64,000 nt of DNA from Terriglobales bacterium (GTDB lineage: Bacteria; Acidobacteriota; Terriglobia; Terriglobales; Acidobacteriaceae): assembly GCA_035573675.1 (NCBI GenBank), contig DATMAB010000027.1, forward strand, positions 62,001 through 126,000, given 5' to 3'. Of the stretch, positions 17,120 to 26,565 are shown one piece after another. The notes below the pieces were generated by a model. The model was not told where the DNA came from. It saw nothing but the letters and a program-made list of their open reading frames with translations, and made no database searches. Made by a program: the position numbers and the translations under genes. Every line of letters begins with the position of its first letter. Within the stretch, counting starts at the first letter, position 1.

Positions 17120-18409
17120 ATGAGAAGACCTCTTCTCGCACTGATCCCGCTCCTGGGTTTCGCCGCCCTCGCTCCCGCCCAGGACGTTACGCGTCCCACC
17201 GGCAAGAACGAGATTGTCATTCGCAACGCCACCCTGCTCACCGTGACGCACGGCCGCATCGAGAACGGTTCCGTCTACATCAAGGATGGCAAGATCGTCG
17301 CCTTCGGCGCCCGAGTGGACGTGCCTGCCTCCGCCACCGTGATCGAGGCCGCCGGAAAGTTCGTCACTCCCGGCATCATCGACGCGCACTCCCACTCCGC
17401 GCTCGACGACGACGTCAACGAGGCCACCAGCCCGGTGACACCCCACATGCGCATGCAGGACGCCTTCGACTACACCGACAAGGCCGTCTACCGCTCGCTC
17501 GCCGGAGGGGTTACCACGTCGCTCTCCCTGCACGGTTCGGCCAACATGATCGGCGGGCAGGCCATCGTCTTCAAGCACAAGTACGGACTCGGCCGCGACC
17601 AGATGCTGTTCGCCGGCGCGCCACGCTCCATCAAGTTCGCCTCCGGCGAGAATCCCAAGCGCGTTTACGGCGCGCTGAAGCAGATGCCTTCCACGCGCAT
17701 GGGTAACTTCGCCGTGCAGCGCCAGGCGCTCGCCGAGGCCCGCGACTACATGCACGAATGGGACCAGTACGAAGCCAAAGTTGCCAAGGGCGACGCGGAT
17801 GCCAAGCGTCCCAAGCGCGACCTCAAGCTCGAAGCCCTGGCCGAAGTCCTGCGCGGCCACTTCCTGGTGCAGATCCACTGCTATCGCGCCGACGAGTTCC
17901 TCACCGAGATCGCCATCGCGCGTGAGTTCGGCTACAAGATCCGCGCTTTCCATCACGCGCTCGAGGCCTACAAGGTGCCGGAAGAGATCGCGCAGGAAGG
18001 CATCGCCATCGCCACCTTCGCCGACTGGTGGGGCTACAAGCACGAAGCCTGGGACGCCATCCCCTGGAACGCGGTCATGGCCATGCGCAAGGGCGTTCGC
18101 GTCGCCATCAAGAGCGATTCCAACGACTTTGCCCGCCGCCTGAACCAGGAAGCCGGCAAGATCATGCGCTACGGCGGCGCCACCGAGGACGAAGCTCTCC
18201 GCATGATCACCCTCAACCCCGCCTGGATCATCGGCGTCGAAGACCGTGTAGGCTCCATCGACGTCGGCAAGGACGCCGACCTGGTCATCTGGGATGGCTA
18301 CCCGCTCTCCAGCTACGGCCGCCCCGACAAGGTCTTCATCGACGGCGACCTCTACTTCGACCGTTCGCTTCCCGGCTACGGCATGCCGCAGTACAAGGAG
18401 GGGAACTGA
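17120..18409 (+). CDS. Secreted metal-dependent amidohydrolase (catalytically intact member of a pair)
   Basis: A 429-residue protein with signal peptide (MRRPLLALIPLLGFAALAPAQ). It has an imidazolonepropionase-like TIM barrel. Metal-ligand candidates are intact: DAHSHS (HxH) near residue 90, QIHCYRADE, AFHHALEAY and the late Asp in IKSDSNDFARR. The substrate is unknown, as family members cleave amide or ester bonds in small cyclic or dipeptide-like molecules. GGAGG lies 9 nt before the ATG at 17109-17113. The stop TGA overlaps the ATG of the next gene (ATGA), so the two are translationally coupled. Confidence 0.9.
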   Translation: MRRPLLALIPLLGFAALAPAQDVTRPTGKNEIVIRNATLLTVTHGRIENGSVYIKDGKIVAFGARVDVPASATVIEAAGKFVTPGIIDAHSHSALDDDVNEATSPVTPHMRMQDAFDYTDKAVYRSLAGGVTTSLSLHGSANMIGGQAIVFKHKYGLGRDQMLFAGAPRSIKFASGENPKRVYGALKQMPSTRMGNFAVQRQALAEARDYMHEWDQYEAKVAKGDADAKRPKRDLKLEALAEVLRGHFLVQIHCYRADEFLTEIAIAREFGYKIRAFHHALEAYKVPEEIAQEGIAIATFADWWGYKHEAWDAIPWNAVMAMRKGVRVAIKSDSNDFARRLNQEAGKIMRYGGATEDEALRMITLNPAWIIGVEDRVGSIDVGKDADLVIWDGYPLSSYGRPDKVFIDGDLYFDRSLPGYGMPQYKEGN

Positions 18410-19899
18410 TGGAAGCCACCGCGAAAGGCTCTCTTGCTCTGCTGACCTCTTCGACGGAGCGCTCGTGCACCGCTGGCCTCGGGTCGTTCAGGTCCTCCTC
18501 CAGCCGTCATCCCGAGCGAGGGAGCGCTCCCGCGCGTTCTCTCCAGCGCGGGAAACCCGAGTCGAGGGATCTCGGGGTTGCGTTTGCTGGCGTGGGCCGC
18601 GTCTTGCTGCTTCACGGCCTCATCGTTCTCTGCGCCGCGGTCGCCCACGCTCAATCGCCCTCCGCTCCCATCGCCCTGCGCGGCGGCAAGCTGCTCACCG
18701 TTTCGCACGGCGTCATCGACAACGGCGTGCTGGTCATCGACAACGGCAAGATCGCCGCCGTCGGCCGGAGCGGAGAAGTCGCCATCCCCAAAGCTGCGCG
18801 TGTGATTGATGTCAAGGGCATGACCGTCTACCCGGGGCTCATCGACTCGCACACCAACCTCGGCCTCACCGAGATCACGCAGGTCGCCATGACCAACGAC
18901 CTGGTCGAGCCCAGCGACGAGATCACCCCCCACATGCACGTCTACGACGCCTTCCACGCCGAGTCCGAACTCATCCCCGTGACGCGGATGAACGGAATCA
19001 CCAATGCCATCGTCGCGCCTGCGGAGACCAACACGCTCCCCGGCCAGTCCTCACTCGTTCAGCTCGACGGCCGCTCCCGCGACCAGATGCTTCTCGTCCG
19101 CGACCTCGCCCTCATGATGAACTTCACCGGCGCCCAGCGCCGCAACGAGACCTGGGATTCGCGCAAGTTCCCCCAGACCCGTATGGGGCTGGCCGCACAA
19201 CTGCGCCAGGCTTTCCTCGACGCCCAGGATTACGCCCATCGCTGGGAGGAGTATGAAAAGCGCAAGGCCGCCAAAGAGAAAGACCCGTCGCTCAAGGACA
19301 AGGAACGTCCCAAGCGTGACCTCAAGCTCGAAGCCTTGCTCCCCTACCTGGAAGGCAAGAAGCCCGTGGTGCTGGCCGCCGAGGAGGCCAGCGACGTCGA
19401 AGTCGCGCTCAGCTTGGCGCGCGAATTCAACCTGCGCGTCGTGCTCAACCACATTACCCATTCGCAGACTTTGCTGGACAAGATCGCCGAGGCCAAACTT
19501 CCGGTCATCGTCGGCCCCATTTATCGCACGCCCAAGGACAACGAACGCTACGATGTGGTCTATCGCCTCCCCGCGGAACTGGCGCGCCGCGGCATCAAGT
19601 TCGCCTTCGCCTCCTACGACGCCCACGACGTGCGCAACCTGCCCTACGCTGCCGGCTACGCTGTCGCCTGGGGTGTCCCGTACGACGAAGCCTTGAAGGC
19701 CCTGACGCTCAATCCCGCAGAGATCTGGGGAGTGGCAGCTCAGTTGGGCTCGCTCGACGTCGGCAAGACCGCCAACGTCGTCGTGGCCGATGGCGACCCC
19801 CTCGATGTCCGCACCGACGTCAAGCGCGTCTTCATCGCCGGCCGCGAAGTCCCCCTCACCAGCCGCCAGACCGCGCTTCGGGACGCGTATATGAAGTGA
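18409..19899 (+). CDS. Secreted amidohydrolase-fold protein lacking metal ligands (partner of the upstream gene)
   Basis: A 496-residue protein. It aligns along its whole length with the protein upstream but has lost metal ligands: DSHTNL instead of HxH, VLAAEEASD instead of the IHCYRADE segment, and SYDAHD instead of SDSND. It is probably an inactive partner or scaffold in a hetero-oligomer (inference). The N-terminal 60 codons are dominated by a dispersed repeat (18507-18577). The recognisable signal peptide (LLLHGLIVLCAAVAHAQ) starts only after it. A GTG near 18590 could be the original start, while the ATG at 18409 overlaps the upstream stop. Confidence 0.85.
   Translation: MEATAKGSLALLTSSTERSCTAGLGSFRSSSSRHPERGSAPARSLQRGKPESRDLGVAFAGVGRVLLLHGLIVLCAAVAHAQSPSAPIALRGGKLLTVSHGVIDNGVLVIDNGKIAAVGRSGEVAIPKAARVIDVKGMTVYPGLIDSHTNLGLTEITQVAMTNDLVEPSDEITPHMHVYDAFHAESELIPVTRMNGITNAIVAPAETNTLPGQSSLVQLDGRSRDQMLLVRDLALMMNFTGAQRRNETWDSRKFPQTRMGLAAQLRQAFLDAQDYAHRWEEYEKRKAAKEKDPSLKDKERPKRDLKLEALLPYLEGKKPVVLAAEEASDVEVALSLAREFNLRVVLNHITHSQTLLDKIAEAKLPVIVGPIYRTPKDNERYDVVYRLPAELARRGIKFAFASYDAHDVRNLPYAAGYAVAWGVPYDEALKALTLNPAEIWGVAAQLGSLDVGKTANVVVADGDPLDVRTDVKRVFIAGREVPLTSRQTALRDAYMK
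18507..18577. repeat. TCATCCCGAGCGAGG...CGAGGGATCTCGGG repeat (family B) inside a coding region
   Basis: Two half-sites, CATCCCGAGCGAGG and CGAGGGATCTCGGGG, flank a short inner palindrome (CGCTCCCGCGCG...CAGCGCGGG). Related copies occur at 19,937, 47,640 and 60,923. Confidence 0.75.
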
Positions 19900-19936
19900 C
19901 CGGCAGCGGTCATTTCCTCCCGCTGGGAAGAATTCT

Positions 19937-19964
19937 CGTCCCGAGCGCAACGAGGGATCCCTAG
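19937..19964. repeat. Short copy of family B (CGTCCCGAGCG...CGAGGGATCC)
   Basis: Lies just after the second amidohydrolase and has both half-sites with a minimal centre. Confidence 0.6.
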
Positions 19965-20015
19965 GGCCGGCAGCCATCCATGCCGCAGCATGAACTTAGG
20001 CGTGATTCTGATTGA

Positions 20016-20081
20016 CCTTCCCTTTGTGTTCCTTCGTGTCCTTTGTGGTTAAAGCCTTTCCCTGCGTCCTCTGTGGTTAGC
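20016..20081. repeat. Family D repeat, two copies in tandem
   Basis: CCTTCGTGTCCTTTGTGGTT followed by CCTGCGTCCTCTGTGGTTAG, upstream of acpP. Confidence 0.7.
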
Positions 20082-20105
20082 TTTGGCGGTAAGCCTCCGC
20101 CTCTC

Positions 20106-20135
20106 TTTACACCCTTTGCGCCCGCCCGTTACACT
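20106..20135 (+). promoter_or_regulatory. Candidate promoter of acpP-fabF
   Basis: TTTACA (20106-20111), an 18-bp spacer, then TACACT (20130-20135). The predicted start lies about 27 nt before the acpP ATG, leaving room for the GAGGAGG ribosome site at 20157-20163. Confidence 0.5.
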
Positions 20136-20168
20136 ACTGGTTTTGCGGATTCCTGCGAGGAGGCCCTG

Positions 20169-20411
20169 ATGGCGGGCGTAGACGAAAAGGTCAAGCAGAT
20201 CATCGTGGAGCAGTTGGGTGTGGACGAAGGCGAGGTGACTCCCAACGCGTCCTTCGTGGACGACCTGGGCGCCGACTCGCTGGACACCGTCGAGCTGGTC
20301 ATGGCGTTCGAGGAAGCCTTTGACATCGAGATCCCCGACGAGGACGCGGAGAAGATCCGCACCGTCAAAGACGCCATCGACTATATCGGCAAAAGCGCCA
20401 AAGCCAAGTAA
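20169..20411 (+). CDS. acpP: Acyl carrier protein
   Basis: An 80-residue acidic protein. [19 protein letters not shown] contains the DSL serine (about residue 38) that receives 4'-phosphopantetheine from AcpS. The ATG at 20169 follows GAGGAGG. fabF starts about 97 bp downstream, the classic acpP-fabF pair of fatty-acid elongation. The C-terminus (SAKAK) is slightly longer than in E. coli. Confidence 0.96.
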   Translation: MAGVDEKVKQIIVEQLGVDEGEVTPNASFVDDLGADSLDTVELVMAFEEAFDIEIPDEDAEKIRTVKDAIDYIGKSAKAK

Positions 20412-20507
20412 CGCCGCGTGGGGCGGGGCGCCGGAGCCTCGCCGAACCCTTCCCGTCCTTTCTTCGGACCGGAAGCCAAGCCAGGGTGAGCGGAGGATCT
20501 TCCTACT

Positions 20508-21749
<1,242 letters not shown>

Positions 21750-21776
21750 GCGGGAAGCTGGCAATCGACCGTTCCC

Positions 21777-21947
21777 TTACGCTCGCGTCGCCTTTGGCGT
21801 TGAACGCCGACGAGTCGCCGACTGCTCCAACTCTCCAGGCGGACGCGTTTGCTCGATCTCAAGCAGCGTCTTCCGTACTCGCAACTCCCGCAGCAGTTCT
21901 TCGCAGATTCGGACCTTGGCGGCCCGTTCTGGATCGAACGAGATCAT
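21777..21947 (-). CDS. Possible 56-residue protein, unknown
   Basis: The minus strand opens at the ATG 21945-21947 after AGGAG with a 6-nt gap. It encodes a charged, probably helical peptide (FDPERAAKVRICEELLRELR...) ending at TAA 21777. It has no recognised family. The C-terminal third is Arg/Thr-rich and may be read-through of repeat-like sequence. It could also be chance. The ribosome site and acidic/basic helix pattern are the only support. Confidence 0.35.
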   Translation of the reverse strand: MISFDPERAAKVRICEELLRELRVRKTLLEIEQTRPPGELEQSATRRRSTPKATRA

Positions 21948-21995
21948 AGAGACTCCTGGATCCCTGGATTCCGTTTCCGTTCTTATTCCCTGGCT

Positions 21996-22709
21996 TCACT
22001 TCCGCACCGAAATGTGGAATCTCAGGTAAAACCGCCCCCTGTCTTCAGTTCCCTGCTTCGTCGGGTGGTACAGGCGCGCGACGTTGCGGGCGCCAGTGGA
22101 ATCGGTGATGCTGGGATCGATGGTCCAGCCGATGCAGGGCGCGTTGGGATCGGCAGGGTCGCCACTGACCTCGGTGCAGGTCACCAGGGCATCGTTCGTT
22201 GTCGGGTCATTGGCCCGGTTCATGGACAGCACGTAGCTGTCCCGGCTGCTTACGTAGAACCTGACATTCAGCAGACAAAGCAGCGTGGTGTTCAAGCCGC
22301 GCATGCCGCCAATGCTGGCCGGGCTCACCAGATGGCACTTGGCGATGAACCGCCCCGGCAGCGTCGCGTACGGGAAGGGTGGGTTGGCCGCACCGTCCAC
22401 GGGCTCACGTAGGTCGATAGTGATCTTGCGCACGGAATCGCCGGTGACCACCTCCCAGTCGCCTGCGCCCTTGCCCACGGTTCCGCCTTGCAGGATGGAG
22501 ACCACGCCATCCACGCCGTTGAAGTAGTCGCCCAGACCGTCGCTCTGCACACGGTAGTTGGGAATGGTCGGATCGGCCAGCACCTGGCCGTCTCCCGCTA
22601 CACTCGAAACCACCGGCACGTCCGGCAATGGCTTGCCGGCGATTGCGGCAATCGACAGAGCTAGCACGAATGCCGCGAGAAGTATCGGATGCAACTTGCT
22701 GCTTTTCAT
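21996..22709 (-). CDS. Secreted protein of unknown function
   Basis: A 237-residue protein with a signal peptide (residues 1-24, LLAAFVLALSIAAIAG). GGAGG lies 6 nt before the ATG. The rest is beta-rich with many Asp/Asn/Thr. It has DYFNGVDGVVSILQGG and GRFYLRFHISVRK at its end. Cys pairs around TTLLCLLNV and VTCTEVSGDPADPNAPCIGW could form disulfides. I do not recognise a family. It diverges from the winged-helix regulator, sharing a 198-bp upstream region, so that regulator may control it (speculative). Confidence 0.7.
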   Translation of the reverse strand: MKSSKLHPILLAAFVLALSIAAIAGKPLPDVPVVSSVAGDGQVLADPTIPNYRVQSDGLGDYFNGVDGVVSILQGGTVGKGAGDWEVVTGDSVRKITIDLREPVDGAANPPFPYATLPGRFIAKCHLVSPASIGGMRGLNTTLLCLLNVRFYVSSRDSYVLSMNRANDPTTNDALVTCTEVSGDPADPNAPCIGWTIDPSITDSTGARNVARLYHPTKQGTEDRGRFYLRFHISVRK

Positions 22710-22877
22710 GGTTGGCCTCCACGCCAGACGATTCCACACGGGTAAGGAGCCTCAGGCTCACCTGGTGCGCTTCCATACTGTTCTCCGCTCGCGGGCGCAA
22801 TGGACGGCGGGTCCCATTTCTATCCCCTTGCAAGCCACTGAGAAGAAAGAGGCGTCTGAGCCTGCCGGAGCGCGCGG

Positions 22878-22883
22878 TATAAT
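22878..22883 (+). promoter_or_regulatory. -10 hexamer TATAAT of the winged-helix/TPR gene
   Basis: A perfect TATAAT 24 nt before the ATG, followed by GAGG near 22899. No clear -35 was found. Confidence 0.5.
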
Positions 22884-22907
22884 CGTGCGCCCCCGAAGAG
22901 GTCTCCC

Positions 22908-25211
22908 ATGGCGGGTTCGGTAGGCCCACCGCGCGTCGCGGTGGGCGATGTTCAGCTCGATTTGGAGGCGGGCGTTGCCCGGCGCAAGGGCACCCGCCTG
23001 AAGCTCGGCGCCCAGCCCTTCCAGGTCTTGCGCATCCTGCTGAGCCGTCCCAACGAAGTCGTCACCCGGGGCGAGCTGCACACCGCCCTCTGGCCGGAAG
23101 ACGTCTTCGTAGATTTCGACCACGGCCTGAACAAGGCCATCAATCGCCTGCGCATCGTGCTGGGCGACTCAGCGGAAAGTCCCAAATACATTGAGACCCT
23201 CCCCAAGGTGGGTTATCGCTGGATTGGTGGCGCACCTGTTGAATGGCAGCCTGTCGCGGCCGAAGGCGCAGAACCCGCCGCTGAGCGCTCGCATCGGCCC
23301 TGGGTATTGGCTGCGGCGGCGCTGGTCCTGCTGGCGGCCGCGGGATTGGTATGGAGGCCACCCCGTGCGGCGCCACGATCCACGCAACCGCCGGGCTGGG
23401 TTCTTATCACTGCCATCGAAAACCGCTCCGGCGAGCCGGTGCTGGACGGGACGCTGGAGTACGCGCTGGAGCGCGAGCTGAGCAATTCACGTTTCGTCAA
23501 AGTCGTGCCCCGGCAGCGCATTCAGGACGGCCTCCGCCTGATGCGCAGGCCGCTGGATACGAAACTCGACGCCGCTCTGGGCCGCGAGGTCAGCCTGCGC
23601 GATGGCGATATCCAGGCCCTGCTCACCGGCCGCGTCGAGAAACTGGGTTCCAGCTACGTGCTGAGCGTGCAGGTAGTGGATCCGGCGCGGGACGTGGTCC
23701 TGGCGGGCTTCAGCGAGGAGGACCGGGCCGATACGGAGCTGGCCTCTGCGGTCCGCCGTCTCTCCAGCCGCGTTCGCGAGGCCCTCGGCGAAACGCCGCA
23801 GCAGGTTCGAGAAAGCGTGGCCCGGCTGGAGAGGGTCACTACGCCGTCGCTCGCCGCCCTGCAGCTCTACTCCCGGGCGAACAACCTGATGGTCCGGAGC
23901 GATGGACAGTGGAGCGGCAAGGAGAGTGCAGCCCTGGAGGATCAAGCCGCGGCCTTGTTGAAACAGGCTCTGGCCGCCGAGCCGGACTTCGCCTCTGCGC
24001 ATCTCCTGCTGGCATGGGCGCTGGTCGACCTCAAGCGGCAACGGGAATCGGTCCCGCATTTCCGACGCGCTCTCGAACTGGCCGGCACCGTGAGCGAACG
24101 GGAACAGCTCTTCATCCAGGGCAGCTACTACCACATTACGGACGACTGGGAGCGGGCCAGCCAGGCCTACGAGTCGCTGCTGGCTTTGTATCCGGACGAT
24201 TTCTGGACGGTGAACAATCTGGTCTGGATCTGTGTGCGGCAGCAGAACATTCGGCGCGCCTCCGAACTGATGGTGCGTCGCGCCGAGCTCCGGCCCAGGG
24301 ACTTCCATTCCAACTTCGGTGCCTGGCAGTGGCTTTCGAACCACAAGCAACGCCCGCGCGCTCGCACCTACTACCAGCGCGCCCTGGCGCTCGTGAATCC
24401 CGAAGTTGAGCAGGAACAACCGGGGGCGATATCCGAACTTGAGTCGGCTCCGTTCTACGAAGCGTGGATCCACGGGGATTACAAGGCTGCGGCGGCCGTG
24501 GCAGAGAAGCTGCGGAACACGGCCAGGCTCCGCAGCGGTGAACTGCGGCAAGGCACGATTGGCGCCCTCTGTGCAGAATTCTTCCTGTTGGGCCAGTTGC
24601 GAGAAGCGGAACAATGGGCAGAAATGATCTCCGACCCGAAAGAGCGGGCGCTTCTCAAGGTAGCCTTCCCGGAAGCGCGCGGAGATCTACCGGCCATGCG
24701 TGCCGCACTGCTGGAGCAGGTTAAACTGAAGGCTAACGTCGGACCGAATACAGTGGCCCGGCTGGCGCGCGTGGGCCTGGTTCAACAGGCCCGAAATACC
24801 CTTCCGGAAATCGTGAACTACCAGATCCCTGCCGACCATGACTTCCCGCTCGGCGAAATCGCCCTGGCGGAAGGCCATCTGGCGGTGGCGGCAACGAAAT
24901 TGAGCGCAGCCGCGCGGGGATACCGGGAGCATCACGTGCAGTATGAAGTGCTGGTCCGGATGGCCCTGGCCAAGACCCTCGTCCGCCAGGGCAAGACCGA
25001 CGAGGCTATCCGCACGCTCACCACCGCACTCGAAGCGGAGGATGAGAATTACAAGAGGGACGCGCGCTTGCAGCTCGCTAGGCTTTATCGCATGCAGAAC
25101 CAACCCGCCGAAGCGGAAAGGCTGGAGCAGCAGGTACTGCAATCCCTCGCCTATGCCGACCCCGACCATCCGCTTCTGCTGGAGCTCCAGCGTCGCGCCA
25201 ACCCGCGTTGA
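22908..25211 (+). CDS. Winged-helix (OmpR/CadC-type) transmembrane regulator with TPR tail
   Basis: Residues 1-100 form an OmpR-type winged helix (VGDVQLDLEAGVARRKGTRLKLGAQPF, ALWPEDVFVDFDHGLNKAINRLR, LPKVGYRWIG). A single transmembrane helix (about 125-142, WVLAAAALVLLAAAGLVW) follows. The periplasmic part has an FlgO-like/LOPAL segment (about 160-310) and then TPR-like helices to the end. This CadC-like arrangement, with a cytoplasmic DNA reader and a periplasmic sensor, is common in Acidobacteria. No receiver domain is present, so regulation is probably by direct sensing. A hairpin at 25218-25249 ends the gene. Confidence 0.88.
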   Translation: MAGSVGPPRVAVGDVQLDLEAGVARRKGTRLKLGAQPFQVLRILLSRPNEVVTRGELHTALWPEDVFVDFDHGLNKAINRLRIVLGDSAESPKYIETLPKVGYRWIGGAPVEWQPVAAEGAEPAAERSHRPWVLAAAALVLLAAAGLVWRPPRAAPRSTQPPGWVLITAIENRSGEPVLDGTLEYALERELSNSRFVKVVPRQRIQDGLRLMRRPLDTKLDAALGREVSLRDGDIQALLTGRVEKLGSSYVLSVQVVDPARDVVLAGFSEEDRADTELASAVRRLSSRVREALGETPQQVRESVARLERVTTPSLAALQLYSRANNLMVRSDGQWSGKESAALEDQAAALLKQALAAEPDFASAHLLLAWALVDLKRQRESVPHFRRALELAGTVSEREQLFIQGSYYHITDDWERASQAYESLLALYPDDFWTVNNLVWICVRQQNIRRASELMVRRAELRPRDFHSNFGAWQWLSNHKQRPRARTYYQRALALVNPEVEQEQPGAISELESAPFYEAWIHGDYKAAAAVAEKLRNTARLRSGELRQGTIGALCAEFFLLGQLREAEQWAEMISDPKERALLKVAFPEARGDLPAMRAALLEQVKLKANVGPNTVARLARVGLVQQARNTLPEIVNYQIPADHDFPLGEIALAEGHLAVAATKLSAAARGYREHHVQYEVLVRMALAKTLVRQGKTDEAIRTLTTALEAEDENYKRDARLQLARLYRMQNQPAEAERLEQQVLQSLAYADPDHPLLLELQRRANPR

Positions 25212-25217
25212 CTCATG

Positions 25218-25249
25218 AAAACGGCGCAGCCCGAAGGCTGCGCCCGTTT
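25218..25249. terminator. Bidirectional terminator between convergent genes
   Basis: A 9-bp stem (GGCGCAGCC / GGCTGCGCC) with CGAA loop at 25223-25244. It is flanked by AAAA on the left and TTT on the right, so either strand reads a stem followed by Ts. Confidence 0.75.
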
Positions 25250-25266
25250 GTGGTAGGTGAACGACC

Positions 25267-25671
25267 TTACTTCTTCTGGCTCTTTTCGGTCGGGCAGGTC
25301 GCCGACATCATCTCGACCTTGTCCGCCTTCCACTTCTTTTCCGCCTTGCCTCCGGCCGCGGCCGCTTCCTCCCACTGGCCGGATACCTTTACCTGGTGCC
25401 CGACGTGGGCCTTGAGGTCCTCGGTGGAGACGAGTTGGACTGGTTTGTTGCCTGCAGGATTGGTCAGGGTGTACGCGCCGCTGGCATCCGGCCCGGTCAG
25501 GCAGCCCACCAGCGTCTTTTCCTCCGGCGCCGGGGACGTCGCCTTGGCTTGCGTCGGCTTGGCCGCCGGCTTGTCGGACGGCTGGTCCGCTTGCTGGGCC
25601 GCCAGCGTCACGGCGACCGAAAGGACCAGTGTGCATACGATGAATGCGTAGCGAAGATGATGCTTGCTCAC
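25267..25671 (-). CDS. Small secreted protein with OB-like C-terminal domain
   Basis: Starts at GTG 25671 with GGAGGAAAC directly before it. A 134-residue protein: signal peptide (to LAAQQ), a Pro/Ala/Lys linker, then LVGCLTGPDASGAYTLTNPAGNKPVQL and LKAHVGHQVKVSGQW. This pattern matches small DUF5818-like/OB-fold secreted proteins of Acidobacteria (family label uncertain). The function is unknown. It ends in a charged KKWKADKVEMMSATCPTEKSQKK tail; its last Cys could pair with the one in LVGC. Confidence 0.7.
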   Translation of the reverse strand: MSKHHLRYAFIVCTLVLSVAVTLAAQQADQPSDKPAAKPTQAKATSPAPEEKTLVGCLTGPDASGAYTLTNPAGNKPVQLVSTEDLKAHVGHQVKVSGQWEEAAAAGGKAEKKWKADKVEMMSATCPTEKSQKK

Positions 25672-26004
25672 GTTTCCTCCTTCTGCGATGAAATGATCTG
25701 GTAATGCGAGCTTTGATGCTGACTGCATGAAACATCCGTCAATCCTGGTTCGGGGTGCGAACCAGATCCTGCTCCGGGTGCCGCGGGCGGCAGACTGTCC
25801 GACAAGAATCGGCAATCCGCCACGCATCGTCCGTCCGACGGTACACAACGTCAGGGGTTATGTAGGTGCCGGCATGAGGGTGCGTACCCCCGGCGGTGCC
25901 CCTGCCCCAAGACTCGAGAGGGGAGTGCCCCGTGCGTTATATAGATGCAACCCCTCACGGGCCGCGTTGTGCGGCCGGATACGATAAACAGGCAGTGGGC
26001 GGCG
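25672..26004. other. 333-bp gap without a recognisable gene
   Basis: Upstream region of the small secreted protein gene. No protein-like frame, RNA gene or copy of the dispersed repeats was found. Confidence 0.5.
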
Positions 26005-26489
26005 TCAATCCAGTCGCGGCGGCGGGTCGTCCCAGATGTAGTGCGTGATCCGCCGTTCGCCATCTTGGTAGCGGCGGAAGATCATCATGTAGGTCCCGGC
26101 GTTGGAGTAGGTCTGTGCTCCCCGGCCGCTGCCCACGCTGAACTCGATAGCGAACTTCCCGCGGCTGTAAGCGAGCGCGCCGCAACCGCCCACTTCAGCG
26201 GGTTCCATGCGGTACCGGCCCACCGTCACCGGAGGCCCCCCGGCGGGCCAGAAGTGCTTGCGGATGGCCCCCGCGCCCACCACCGGTTCGCGCCGTGGTG
26301 CGGCATCAACACCGCATCCTCGGAGAACACGCGCATTACCGCTTCGCCGTCGTTCTTCTCCCAGGCTGCGGGATAGGCGAGATTCGCACTCCGCACCGCC
26401 GCCATGTCGGCCGCCGGAAGCTCGCACGGCGCATCGCTCGCCGCCATTCCAAGCGGGACCAGAAGCAGGATTGCCGCCATCGTTCTCAT
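26005..26489 (-). pseudogene. DUF4440/SnoaL-like secreted protein gene with a frameshift
   Basis: The N-terminal half (from ATG 26489) has a signal peptide and reads LAYPAAWEKNDGEAVMRVFSEDAVLMPHHG. The expected continuation of the fold, VVGAGAIRKHFWPAGGPPVTVG to GTYMMIFRRYQDGERRITHYIWDDP, is found only in another frame. The switch lies around 26264-26291, where CCCCC (26268-26272) is a likely slip site. Together the two halves make one complete NTF2-like ketosteroid-isomerase-type domain of about 150 residues. Either the gene is recently broken or one base is miscalled. Confidence 0.8.
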
Positions 26490-26520
26490 GGAAACTCTCC
26501 TTCGCCTTGTTCGCCGCAAC

Positions 26521-26548
26521 GAAAAACGCGGCCGGCGAACCGGCCGCG
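26521..26548 (-). terminator. Intrinsic terminator of the PDZ gene
   Basis: On the minus strand CGCGGCCGG, a TTCG loop and CCGGCCGCG are followed by GTTTTTC-type sequence. It is 17 bp beyond the PDZ gene stop and ends the sigma/anti-sigma cassette. Confidence 0.85.
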
Positions 26549-26565
26549 CCTGCGAAACGCCGCCA

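Noticed and set aside
21750-21995. Plus-strand continuation after fabF as part of a gene
   Set aside because: No frame has family motifs. Only the short minus-strand ORF with a ribosome site was kept, at low confidence.
25672-26004. RNA gene or riboswitch in the gap upstream of the small secreted protein
   Set aside because: No tRNA-like cloverleaf or known riboswitch motif could be recognised in this stretch.
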